From contig NZ_KB235914.1 of assembly GCF_000332175.1 (NCBI RefSeq), forward strand, positions 3,158,868-3,222,867: a DNA stretch of 64,000 nt, read 5' to 3'. The position numbers were made by a program, and so were the translations under genes. The notes beneath the pieces are model-generated. The model worked only from the letters and a program-made list of their open reading frames with translations. It had not been told where the DNA came from and ran no database searches. The stretch is from Pseudanabaena sp. PCC 6802. Lineage in GTDB: Bacteria > Cyanobacteriota > Cyanobacteriia > Pseudanabaenales > Pseudanabaenaceae. Positions 7,679 to 18,263 of this stretch are shown here, piece after piece (within the stretch, counting starts at the first letter, position 1; each line of letters opens with the position of its first letter).

Positions 7679-8047
7679 TCAACGCTTTTCTAGCAAAATT
7701 TTTTCTAGCAAGTTATGGATCGAACGCAACTCGGTGAGGATGTCCTGCAGTAGTTGATTAGTCGCTGTAACAGCCGGTTCCTGTACTTGAATAGTCACCT
7801 GGGAAATTTTCAGCACGTCGCGAGCAAACCGCGATACTTCAGTGGGATGGAAGAGTAAAGGATCGTTTTTATCTTGACGTAGTTCGGGATTGAGCCGACG
7901 GGGATCGAAGGAAAGATTCAACTGTTGTGGATCGGTATTGGCATAGCGATAGATCGATGCCCGCGATCGCCCTAAGGTCTTTTGCACCGCCTCCACATCC
8001 ATAAGTCCGTAACTGGAAGTAGGTACGTTGTAACTTGCATCTGTCAT
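7679..8047 (-). CDS. Small helix-turn-helix protein with C-terminal coiled coil
   Basis: 122 residues. Residues about 15-40 (MDVEAVQKTLGRSRASIYRYA) look like a helix-turn-helix of the kind seen in excisionase or resolvase-like proteins. A loop with DPRRLNPELR follows, and the last 35 residues (LLQDILTELRSIHNLLEKILL) form an amphipathic helix suited to dimerisation. A DNA-binding regulator is likely; its target is unknown. It is boxed in by a family B element on one side and a decayed family A element on the other. Confidence 0.7.
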   Translation of the reverse strand: MTDASYNVPTSSYGLMDVEAVQKTLGRSRASIYRYANTDPQQLNLSFDPRRLNPELRQDKNDPLLFHPTEVSRFARDVLKISQVTIQVQEPAVTATNQLLQDILTELRSIHNLLEKILLEKR

Positions 8048-8061
8048 GATGTAGGGTTGTT

Positions 8062-8159
8062 CGATTGAGAACGGGTTCTATGGAGGGGGTGAAGGGGTTC
8101 TACCCTTCTTTGGGGGCAATGCCCCACCCCTACTCACCTCCGATCTGAAAACTGCTTAG
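8062..8159 (-). repeat. Degenerate family A MITE
   Basis: Recognisable by TTGAGAACGGGTT, the GGGGGCAATGCCCC core and CCGATCTGAAAACTGCTTAG at the end. The left terminal bases are eroded. It lies 10 bp beyond the crtB stop. Confidence 0.6.
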
Positions 8160-8168
8160 TTGATAGGC

Positions 8169-10518
<2,350 letters not shown>

Positions 10519-10586
10519 CTACTTTGCAAAGCTTAACAATTCTGCAATTTCCTACAAAAAAATCACGAAAATTTATGGCGATCGCC

Positions 10587-11653
10587 CTACTCATTATCCC
10601 CACCTCGCAACTCTAACCGTGCCTTTGCCTGCGCGATCGCCAACCGCAACTTAGACTGGATCGCATCCTTTGGCGGCAACTGCAACCAATACTCCGCCAC
10701 ATGGATATTGTCTTGCTCTAAATCCATCAACTCCACCAACTCTGCATCCTTCCCACCACAAAGAATCAGCGCGATCGGCTCCTCCTCACCCGGTTCCCGC
10801 TCATATTTCGATAACCACTTCAAATACAGTTCGACCTGACCCTTATGCTCCGCTAAAAACTCGCCCAGCTTCAGCTCAATCAATACCAACCTCTTCAATT
10901 TACGGTGATAAAACAGCAGATCGATATAATAATCCCGTCCCCCAATTTGAATCCGCTTCTGGCGATCGATATAGGAAAACCCACCGCCCAACTCCAGCAA
11001 AAACCGCTCTAGCTCATACAAAATCCCATTCTCCAAATCCTTCTCGCTGAAGTTATCCTTCAAGTCGAGGAAATCCAGAAAATAGGGATCTTTAATGAAC
11101 AACTGTGGACTCATCATCTGACGCTGACTCAACTGCTCTAACTCCTGCCGGATGACCTCTTCTGGTTGTTTGGCGATCGCCGTTCGTTCAAACAACATGC
11201 CATTCATGCGATCTCGCAACATCCGCACCGACCACCGTTCATTCGCGCACATCGTCGATAAAACTCACGTTTCAGCGCATCCTCCACCCGAATTAGCTCC
11301 ACAAAATGCGACCAACTCAATTGTGCCGACACTGTCAGCACAATCTGCTCATCCGGAAACCGCTCATAAAAGCGCATCATTCGGAACAAATTACCGCGCC
11401 CAAATCCATTGCCATAGTCTTGGGATAGCTTTTTCGCCAAGCGATCGACGATGCCGCTGCCATACTCAGCCCGATCTTCAGTCACCAGGCTTGTTTTGAT
11501 TGTTTTACCAACCTGCCAGTAAGTCAGCACCAACGTTTGATTGACCTGAGCCACAACTTGCGATCGCGATCGCTCAATCAGCACCTTGATACTTTCGTAC
11601 AGTGCCTCATCATCGCCAAACGTCACCAATTCGGATGGATTACCAGACCTCAT
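10587..11653 (-). pseudogene. PDDEXK nuclease of the DUF1016 (YhcG) type, frameshifted
   Basis: Two overlapping frames cover one family protein of about 345-350 residues. The upstream part (11204-11653) holds the N-terminal DUF1016 region up to LKREFYRR; the downstream part (10587-11252) continues from CANERWSVRMLRDRMNG through the nuclease core GRDYYIDLLFYHRKLKRLVLIELKLG (D and ExK residues intact). The frames meet at about 11248-11255, where removal of one base is enough to explain the switch. In relatives the protein is linked to restriction or recombination functions. Unless the reading frame is corrected, the product is broken. Confidence 0.8.
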
Positions 11654-11674
11654 AGCTTAATCCTCGCTAATTTT

Positions 11675-12331
11675 TCAGCGATCGCTGATATCTAGCTCTT
11701 TTAAGTAGTCATCACTTTTCTCGCCACGCTTATTTCGCCATTTATACTTTTTCTGGTATTCACGACGTTGCTTTGTAATTTCGTACAAAACTATTCCTGA
11801 TGTTGTGCCTAGATTCAGGCTCTCGATCGTGCCAAACATAGGGATGCTTACACACATTGCACTTCGCTTTACTGCTTCATCACTAATGCCTCTAGCTTCA
11901 TTGCCGAACCATACTGCTAACTTGGTATAGATGGTGTAATCCACCTCATCCAAGACTTCATTCCTCATTCCCTTCACGTGTGGAGATGTAACAATAGAAA
12001 TAAAGCGGTTTTTTTCTAGGTGTGTCAGGCAAGCCTCAGTGCTATCGAAGCGCTTAATGAAACTCCACTTGATTGCCGACACGGAAGTCTTAGATAGTGA
12101 ATGTTTTTCCCTCATGTCATGCCAGTCATCCGGTAATGCACCTTTAGGATCTACCACGTAAGCCTTTTCCACTCCCAATGCGTTTACGTTCCTTATGACC
12201 GTCCCAATGTTTCTTATGTCATGGGGATCTTCTAGGACTGCAATCAGGTTCTTGCAAAGGTACGGTTTGATTTCGTCTGCACGCTCCCGTACCTTGCTTC
12301 TGCGTTTCGGTTTGTCTGGTTCTTCTGTCAT
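11675..12331 (-). CDS. TrmH/SpoU-family RNA 2'-O-methyltransferase
   Basis: 218 residues with the three SpoU motifs: NIGTVIRN (about 41-48, ribose-methylating Arg), VWFGNEARGIS (about 138-148) and IPMFGTIESLNLGTTSGI (about 161-178), which form the knotted SAM site. The basic C-terminal tail (REYQKKYKWRNKRG) probably contacts RNA. The short form resembles tRNA Gm18-type TrmH enzymes, but the exact target is not shown by sequence. It stands 21 bp upstream of the broken DUF1016 gene on the same strand. Confidence 0.85.
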   Translation of the reverse strand: MTEEPDKPKRRSKVRERADEIKPYLCKNLIAVLEDPHDIRNIGTVIRNVNALGVEKAYVVDPKGALPDDWHDMREKHSLSKTSVSAIKWSFIKRFDSTEACLTHLEKNRFISIVTSPHVKGMRNEVLDEVDYTIYTKLAVWFGNEARGISDEAVKRSAMCVSIPMFGTIESLNLGTTSGIVLYEITKQRREYQKKYKWRNKRGEKSDDYLKELDISDR

Positions 12332-12866
12332 ATTCTCCCCTGATGCCTAATGTTCGCGCTCACCGGATGTAGATATGTTTTGCCACTCAACCGACTATTT
12401 GGGGGTATTTCGATACAGCGCGGCTGTTTGGGCTGCTTTTACTTGACTAGGTCTTGAAGCTAGAGATCTCTTATCTCCCCCAAGATAGGTATTGATGGCT
12501 GAGCTACAGCAAGAATCTCATCAAGTTTGGATGTATGTAGTCTACTAGAAAGGTTAAGTGCTGCAACAAAACGATCTCCTTTGACGCTACATGGCTATCG
12601 GCTCTCAAAAATGTGCGCGAAGATTACCCCCAAGCGCAATTTCCCGATACATGGCAGTTCGAGCGGGATATTGACGCATTCCTCAATGCTTATTTCTGGG
12701 ACAGACAAGCGTAGTATTGGGCAGTGGGGCATCAGTTGTTTTTCCTCTCAGGTTAATTTCAGTTAAAGCTCAGGAGCCTTTTAACATCCAGTTGGTAGGA
12801 TGAGACGTACTAGCAAGTATCACCTGTTATCTGCCCGTCGCAAGGGCTAGCAAGAGAGGAATAATA
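12332..12866. other. Intergenic region with a decayed gene fragment
   Basis: A 535-bp gap between divergent genes. Apart from the coding remnant listed at 12539-12714 I see only a possible ribosome-binding site (GAGGAATAATA) ahead of the next gene. Confidence 0.5.
12539..12714 (+). pseudogene. C-terminal fragment of an unrecognised gene
   Basis: An open frame without a usable start translates to a plausible protein end: FDATWLSALKNVREDY, then FPDTWQFERDIDAFLN and a stop at 12712-12714. Just upstream, in another frame, MAELQQESHQVWMYVVY (from ATG 12494) is a candidate N-terminal remnant. Residue choice looks protein-like, but no family is recognised and the gene is clearly incomplete. Confidence 0.35.
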
Positions 12867-13640
12867 ATGATTGATTTACCAGATGCATTGCGGCTCATGC
12901 ACCCGGCGATCGCTGTAGCCATTGTGTTTCCAATAATTGGCATGACGCTGAATATGGCTTGGCAAGCGCGCCAGCGCCGCCTCCAAACCGTTGATGGCGG
13001 CAAAAGTAAGATCCCGCCCGTAGTGGGGCCAGAACACCTCAAACTCGGTCGCGTCCTCGCAGGCGCGGTTGTAGGGATTTGCTTGTTAGGACTGCTTCAT
13101 CCCACGATTAAATACATTATTAAAGAAAATCTATGGGATAAAGATCGGTTCCAAGTAATTACCCTTGCCCTTTTAGGCATTGCTACGATCGCATCGTTAG
13201 TATTCCTGTACCAAGCCAGAGAGCGGATCTGGCGTGGCGTATTTGCTACTCTTACGGGTATGGGCGTGGTAATCCTGGGCTTGCAGGACAAAGTGTTTAA
13301 TCGTCAGGGGTTTGGTGCTATATTTCGGCGCGATGATGAGTGGTTTGTGTCCCACTTTTACTCTGGTATTTTGGCAACCATGCTGATGATCTTTTCTCTC
13401 GCCATTATTCAAGATATTTATCAAGATCGTTCCAATCGCTGGCGTTTAGTGCATACTGTGCTCAACAGCATTGCCATTTTTTTATTCCTCGGACAAGCTA
13501 TGACTGGCGTGCGAGATCTGCTTGAAATCCCCTTGGGATGGCAGGAACCTACTATTTATGGGTGCGACTTTAAAAATAAGGTTTGTCCGCCGTTCAAGCA
13601 GTCTAGCTCTGATGTGTTCCAAAATTATCGAAATTTATGA
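12867..13640 (+). CDS. DUF4079 membrane protein
   Basis: 257 residues with about six membrane helices, found widely in cyanobacteria as DUF4079. Features are the N-terminal LMHPAIAVAIVFPIIGMTLN helix, a middle GVFATLTGMGVVILGLQDKVFN, a His in WFVSHFYSG and an MTGVRDLLEIP motif near the end. Histidines placed in the membrane (HPAIA, HPTIK, SHFYSG, HTVLN) could bind haem, but this is speculative. Its stop overlaps the ATG of the next gene (ATGA at 13637-13640), so the two are probably translated together. Confidence 0.85.
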   Translation: MIDLPDALRLMHPAIAVAIVFPIIGMTLNMAWQARQRRLQTVDGGKSKIPPVVGPEHLKLGRVLAGAVVGICLLGLLHPTIKYIIKENLWDKDRFQVITLALLGIATIASLVFLYQARERIWRGVFATLTGMGVVILGLQDKVFNRQGFGAIFRRDDEWFVSHFYSGILATMLMIFSLAIIQDIYQDRSNRWRLVHTVLNSIAIFLFLGQAMTGVRDLLEIPLGWQEPTIYGCDFKNKVCPPFKQSSSDVFQNYRNL

Positions 13641-14518
13641 GTATTTCGTCTCTATTTGCAAGATTTGTGGATGCGATCGCCATCCAATTCACCCACCTAA
13701 AAAATCGGCAATTTGTAGGGTTGGCACTGCCCGCCTTACGGTTTAAAAATATTGCCAGCAGGTTACTGGTAGTTTTATTAGCTGTCGGTATGGGATTCTG
13801 GCTGACCAGTTGTGGGACAAGCCCGGAACAGTCGGCTAAAGCAACACCCGTCGATCCCGACTTTGAAGCCAAGGTGCTGGAGGTGATTCGGAAAAATCCG
13901 CAGGCGATCCTGGACTCAGTACAAGCATTTCAACAAAGTCAGAGAAAGCAACAAGAAGAAGCCCGCAATAAAATCTCGGAGCAACTCAGGGCTGAGCCGA
14001 GCTTAATTATTCGCGGATCGCCCGTCACTGGGTCTCCCAGTCAAAGGATCGTGATGGCAGAATTCTCTGATTTTCAGTGTCCTTTCTGTAGCAAAGCACA
14101 TGCCACCGTGAAGGAGTTCATGGCGAAGCACAAAGATCGGGTGACCTTGACATACAAACACCTGCCATTAGTGGAAATTCATAAAGAAGCTATGCCATCA
14201 GCTCTAGCATCTTGGGCGGCATTCCAGCAGGGTAAATTCTGGGAATTTCACGATGCTTTATTTACCAATCAGGCACAGTTGGGCGAAAAGCTCTATGTGG
14301 CAAAGGCAACGGAGTTAGGTTTAGATCTGGCTAAATTTAATAAAGATCGCAACAGCCCTGAAGCTAAAGCCGCCATTGACAAGGATATCGAACTGGCGCG
14401 ATCGCTGGGTGTAAATAGCACTCCCACATTCTTTATGAATGGCGTTGGTTTTGCTGGTGCTGTGGAGTTATCGGAAATGGAAGATGTTCTGTCAAAGGTA
14501 CAGGCAGCGAAGAAATAG
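13637..14518 (+). CDS. DsbA-like thiol oxidoreductase, lipoprotein
   Basis: 293 residues. A hydrophobic segment ending in LTSC (Cys59) looks like a lipobox, so the protein is probably anchored outside the plasma membrane. The C-terminal DsbA/thioredoxin fold (about 125-290) has FSDFQCPFCSKAH (Cys148 and Cys151) and the cis-proline region NSTPTFFMNG. It may form or shuffle disulfides. Residues 25-36 are encoded by a GTAGGGT...GCCCGCCTTAC repeat remnant, making an unusually long pre-lipobox region; a TTG in that stretch could be the true start. The gene overlaps the DUF4079 gene by 4 bp. Confidence 0.85.
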   Translation: MSISSLFARFVDAIAIQFTHLKNRQFVGLALPALRFKNIASRLLVVLLAVGMGFWLTSCGTSPEQSAKATPVDPDFEAKVLEVIRKNPQAILDSVQAFQQSQRKQQEEARNKISEQLRAEPSLIIRGSPVTGSPSQRIVMAEFSDFQCPFCSKAHATVKEFMAKHKDRVTLTYKHLPLVEIHKEAMPSALASWAAFQQGKFWEFHDALFTNQAQLGEKLYVAKATELGLDLAKFNKDRNSPEAKAAIDKDIELARSLGVNSTPTFFMNGVGFAGAVELSEMEDVLSKVQAAKK

Positions 14519-14583
14519 TTAGTCGTAGGATTAGTTGTAGGATGCGCGAGGCGATCGCCGTAACGCATCAATGAATAGTAAAT

Positions 14584-16002
14584 ATGTCCATTGCTCAGCG
14601 CTGCCGCACCGATCCGCAATTCCGTTTTTGGCTCAGTGTTGCCAGCATGGGTTTATTTTCGTTTCTGGTTCGCTTCTGGCGCTTGGATGCCATTGGCGGT
14701 CTGGTCTTTGATGAGGTGTATTACCCCAAATTTGCCTCAGACTATTTGCAGGGTAATCCCTTATTCGACGCGCACCCACCCCTCGGCAAATACATCATTG
14801 CCTTGGGAATTCAAATATTTGGCTATAACCCCTTTGGTTATCGCTGTTTCAGCGCGATCGCAGGTGCTCTCATCCCTCTAATTACCTGCGCGCTTGCCTA
14901 TCAACTTGGTATGGGGCTGGGTCCTCAGTACCTGTCTCCCACAACCTGGGCATTACTAGCGGGTTGGTTTACGGCACTTGATGGCTTGCTGTTGGTGGAA
15001 TCGCGCCTGGGGCTGATCAACATCTTCATTATCCTGTTTGGGATGCTCAGTCAGGTTTGCTTTGTGCTGGCGCTCAAGCAACAGCGATGTCGGTGGTTGC
15101 GATCGATCGCGGCGGGCATAATGCTGGGTGCGTCGTGCAGCGTGAAGTGGAACGGTCTGGCATATTTGTTGGGAATGCTCGCGATCGCGGCGATCGTGGG
15201 GTTGCGATACGGCAAGAGACTCAAGCTGTGGCGATTGCTGCTAGTTATTTTTATAGTTGTTCTGGTAGCCGTAGGAACGTATTTGTCGATTTGGATACCG
15301 CACCTACAAATTAATCCTGCCACCAATCTAGAGCGATTGCGGTCGTTGATTTTAGAATTTCCTCCGATTGTGCAGGCACTAATCCTCTGGTTTAAGGGGT
15401 TGTACGACCTGCACGTCCAGATTTTTAATTTTCATGCCAACCTGGGTGCAAATACATCGGAGCCAGTCCATCCCTACTGCTCTACCTGGTGGGGCTGGCC
15501 GTGGATGTTGCGACCGATCGCCTACTATTTCAAAACTCATGCCGATGGCACGGTTACCTATATCAACGCGATGGGCAATCCCATTCTCTACTGGCTGGGG
15601 GCGATCGCGATCCTGCTGTGTGCGTTCGTATTGCTGTATCAATTAATTCGCAAACTGAGCCGCGATCGTTGGACTAAAAATAATTTCATACTTAATGACT
15701 TCCCGACTTTAATTCCCGTCTACCTAATCGCTAGTTTTGCGGGGCACTATTTACCCTGGAGTCTCAGTCGTCGCTGCATATTTTTGTACCACTACATGCC
15801 CGCTTCTGTATTCGCATTTATGGCGATCGCCTACGTGACGGCCTGGTGCAGTGCCCAGGATATCCCCATTCTGCAACAGAGCGGCAAATTTATTGTGGCC
15901 GCGATCGCGCTGGCGTTTCTGTTCTGGTCGCCAATATATCTAGGTCTGACCATTCCAATCTGGTATCAAAGTCTCTTGCTTTGGTTCCCAAGTTGGGCTT
16001 AG
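14584..16002 (+). CDS. PMT-family dolichyl/polyprenyl-phosphate mannosyltransferase
   Basis: 472 residues and about ten membrane helices. The PMT signature is at the N-terminus: FDEVYYPKFA with Asp43-Glu44 in the first external loop, then AHPPLGKYI (64-69). The C-terminal region has FHANLGANTSEPVHPY and the four-helix PMT segment with FAGHYLPWSLSRR. Such enzymes transfer mannose from a lipid carrier to proteins outside the membrane. The upstream DsbA-like gene on the same strand (66 bp away) suggests a shared role in maturation of exported proteins. It converges with the MBOAT gene. Confidence 0.88.
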   Translation: MSIAQRCRTDPQFRFWLSVASMGLFSFLVRFWRLDAIGGLVFDEVYYPKFASDYLQGNPLFDAHPPLGKYIIALGIQIFGYNPFGYRCFSAIAGALIPLITCALAYQLGMGLGPQYLSPTTWALLAGWFTALDGLLLVESRLGLINIFIILFGMLSQVCFVLALKQQRCRWLRSIAAGIMLGASCSVKWNGLAYLLGMLAIAAIVGLRYGKRLKLWRLLLVIFIVVLVAVGTYLSIWIPHLQINPATNLERLRSLILEFPPIVQALILWFKGLYDLHVQIFNFHANLGANTSEPVHPYCSTWWGWPWMLRPIAYYFKTHADGTVTYINAMGNPILYWLGAIAILLCAFVLLYQLIRKLSRDRWTKNNFILNDFPTLIPVYLIASFAGHYLPWSLSRRCIFLYHYMPASVFAFMAIAYVTAWCSAQDIPILQQSGKFIVAAIALAFLFWSPIYLGLTIPIWYQSLLLWFPSWA

Positions 16003-16008
16003 ACAGGG

Positions 16009-17454
16009 CTAAAAATCAAAATAAATGAATGGCAAGGTTTTTTGTGGGCTAAACATGGCAGCCAAATAAAGGCTTAAAGGTACTAAAAATAACTTGACCT
16101 GCCAGTGGAGATGCCAGCGAACGCGATCGCAACGGTAAGCTACCAACATGGCAATTACAATACCGACAAGTAGGAGTGCGATCTGGCTAGCGCTAACGCC
16201 CAAAGATTCCAGATAGATCTTTTGGGCAAATTGCGGATCTGCCACCTTGCCCCACAAGCGGAGAAATGCCGTTTGAGCATCCAGAAAGTTGGGTAAGCGA
16301 AATGGCAGCCAGCTAACTATGACAAAAAACTGAGTAATCGCGATCGCCACAATTTGCCCTGCCCAGGAATGCCATAAAGCTGCTAAGCGTCTGAAACGGG
16401 CACAGGCGATCGTGGTGATGCGGTGCCCCACCAGCAGCAGGCCGTGCAAAGCACCCCAGATTATAAACCCCCAGTTCGCACCGTGCCAGATGCCTGCTAA
16501 GAACATCACAATTAATAAGTTAATACAGGTTCTGACATTCCCTTGCCTGGAACCACCCAAGGGAATGTACAGATAATCTCGCAGCCAGTCCCCCAACGTG
16601 ATGTGCCAACGTCGCCAAAAAGTACTGATGCTGTTAGTAAAGTAAGGAAAGTCAAAATTGCGCGGTAGGTTAAACCCCAACAACAAAGCACTGCCCCGCC
16701 CCATATCCACATAGCCGCTAAAGTCAAAGTAAATTTGTAAGGCAAAAGCACACAGAGCGAGCCATAGATCGGCGCTACCAGCGCGATCGATATTACTGAA
16801 GTTAAGATCGACCAACGTGCCCAAATTGTCTGCCAGCACGGCTTTCTTAAAAGCACCACAGCCAATCAGCCATAACCCTTCAGCAATATGCTCCGGCAAA
16901 GGGCGAGGCCGAAAAGCTAACTGCGGTGCAAACTCCTGGTATCGTACGATTGGCCCCGCTAAAAGTTTGGCAAACAGAGTTTTATATACAGCAAAGTCAA
17001 GAAAACTTTGCGATCGCGCCTCGCCTTTGTAAACGTCAACCAGGTAGGCGATCGTTTCAAATGTAAAAAAACTAATGAAGATAGGAGCCACGAAGTTACT
17101 ACTTGCCCAGCTAGTCAACTCTTGGGCAGGTTGCCAGCCAGTCGTACTGCCCAAAATACTGGCGAAAAATGGTACGTACTTAAAACCAATTAAGATTGCC
17201 AGGTTAAGGCAAATACCAAATCCTAATAGCAAAGCTTTGAAGCGCTGCCTGCTGTTTTTAATCGCTAATCCCAAGCCAAAGTTAACAGCGGTACTGCCAA
17301 GCATTAGCCATACAAACTGCATCTGGATTTGCGCATAAAAACCTAAACTCGCCGTTAGTAAAACTAACAAGCGAGTTTGGAGATGGGGAATTAACCAATA
17401 GAGACAGGTGAGACCGAGTAGAAAAAAGCCGTATTCAGGTGACAAAAATCCCAT
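16009..17454 (-). CDS. MBOAT-family O-acyltransferase
   Basis: 481 residues, many membrane helices. Typical MBOAT features are FISFFTFETIAYLVDVYKGE (about 130-150), FWRRWHITLGDWLRDYLYIPLGG (about 275-297) and the catalytic His in FLAGIWHGANWGFIIWG (about 325). This branch, related to AlgI and DltB, acetylates or acylates extracellular polymers. The start codon lies 2 bp from the stop of the DUF1830 gene, so both are in one operon. The acceptor is unknown; the adjacent convergent mannosyltransferase suggests a surface glycan or glycoprotein, which is inference. Confidence 0.88.
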   Translation of the reverse strand: MGFLSPEYGFFLLGLTCLYWLIPHLQTRLLVLLTASLGFYAQIQMQFVWLMLGSTAVNFGLGLAIKNSRQRFKALLLGFGICLNLAILIGFKYVPFFASILGSTTGWQPAQELTSWASSNFVAPIFISFFTFETIAYLVDVYKGEARSQSFLDFAVYKTLFAKLLAGPIVRYQEFAPQLAFRPRPLPEHIAEGLWLIGCGAFKKAVLADNLGTLVDLNFSNIDRAGSADLWLALCAFALQIYFDFSGYVDMGRGSALLLGFNLPRNFDFPYFTNSISTFWRRWHITLGDWLRDYLYIPLGGSRQGNVRTCINLLIVMFLAGIWHGANWGFIIWGALHGLLLVGHRITTIACARFRRLAALWHSWAGQIVAIAITQFFVIVSWLPFRLPNFLDAQTAFLRLWGKVADPQFAQKIYLESLGVSASQIALLLVGIVIAMLVAYRCDRVRWHLHWQVKLFLVPLSLYLAAMFSPQKTLPFIYFDF

Positions 17455-17456
17455 GC

Positions 17457-17798
17457 CTAGCCTATAAGTTCTGGTTTAGTTTTTTGTTTGGCCGCAAGGT
17501 GCATGGGCACCCAACTAGGTAAAGTGGGGCTTGAGTCCTGCACCTGCAACTGCACGCAAGGAATCATATCTGAAAGTATAGAGCTTGCCATCATCCCCGT
17601 ATGAATTTCTAGCTGAGCGGTTGGTACCGCCTCAAAAATCAGATGTTGGCCGGGAAACACTACTCGCTCAAAATACCAATTTGATATGTTGGTAATGCGA
17701 GCAATCTGTATTTTGCTGGTGGCATTGACATAGCAGCAAACTATTTTACTGTTATGTCCGGGTACTGGATCTAAAATTTGAGGCATAGTTTTATTCAT
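17457..17798 (-). CDS. DUF1830 protein
   Basis: 113 residues matching the cyanobacterial DUF1830 pattern: ILDPVPGHNSKIVCCYVNATSKIQIARITNI, then NWYFERVVFPGQHLIFEA and AQLEIHTGMMASSIL. No catalytic motif; probably a small beta-barrel soluble protein. First gene of the DUF1830-MBOAT pair (2 bp spacing). Function unknown. Confidence 0.85.
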   Translation of the reverse strand: MNKTMPQILDPVPGHNSKIVCCYVNATSKIQIARITNISNWYFERVVFPGQHLIFEAVPTAQLEIHTGMMASSILSDMIPCVQLQVQDSSPTLPSWVPMHLAAKQKTKPELIG

Positions 17799-18263
17799 TT
17801 ATTAAATAAGGAGCAGTTTAAAAAAATTTAATTTTGACATTCCCAGTATTTTAACCAGAATGCTTGGGATCCTAGACTAGAGAAATGCTTTAACCATAAG
17901 ATTTAGCCCCACACCCATTCATGACTTTACGATCTGAATTTGACTCACTATTTCTGTAAATCCAAAGCTGGTATAGCAGTTTGCGAGTGAGTACGTACAT
18001 GCACGTGTACTAAGGTAACTGAAGAAGAAGCCCGTAAAAAGCTGACTGCTGTCTCGCACTAAAAGTTTTAGAAATGGGCTTTTCACTCGATTTCGTCCAG
18101 GACTTCTATGCTTAAATAAAGCTACCACCCCTGTTTGAGCTTGATTGTAAAAGCTACTACCAATGGCAATAACTAGTTAAACCTCTGCGCGCTCAGCTAA
18201 GATACCTCAGATATAATAAAGATATATAAAGATTTGTTACTGCCTTTATAAATACCAAAACCT
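17799..18263. other. Intergenic region, no gene seen
   Basis: 465 bp between the divergent DUF1830 and radical SAM genes. It must hold both promoters. A 69-codon minus-strand open frame (17919-18128) has no ribosome-binding site and no protein-like features, so it is not called. Confidence 0.5.

Noticed and set aside
17919..18128. 69-codon minus-strand frame in the gap before the radical SAM gene
   Set aside because: No ribosome-binding site, odd composition and no motif.
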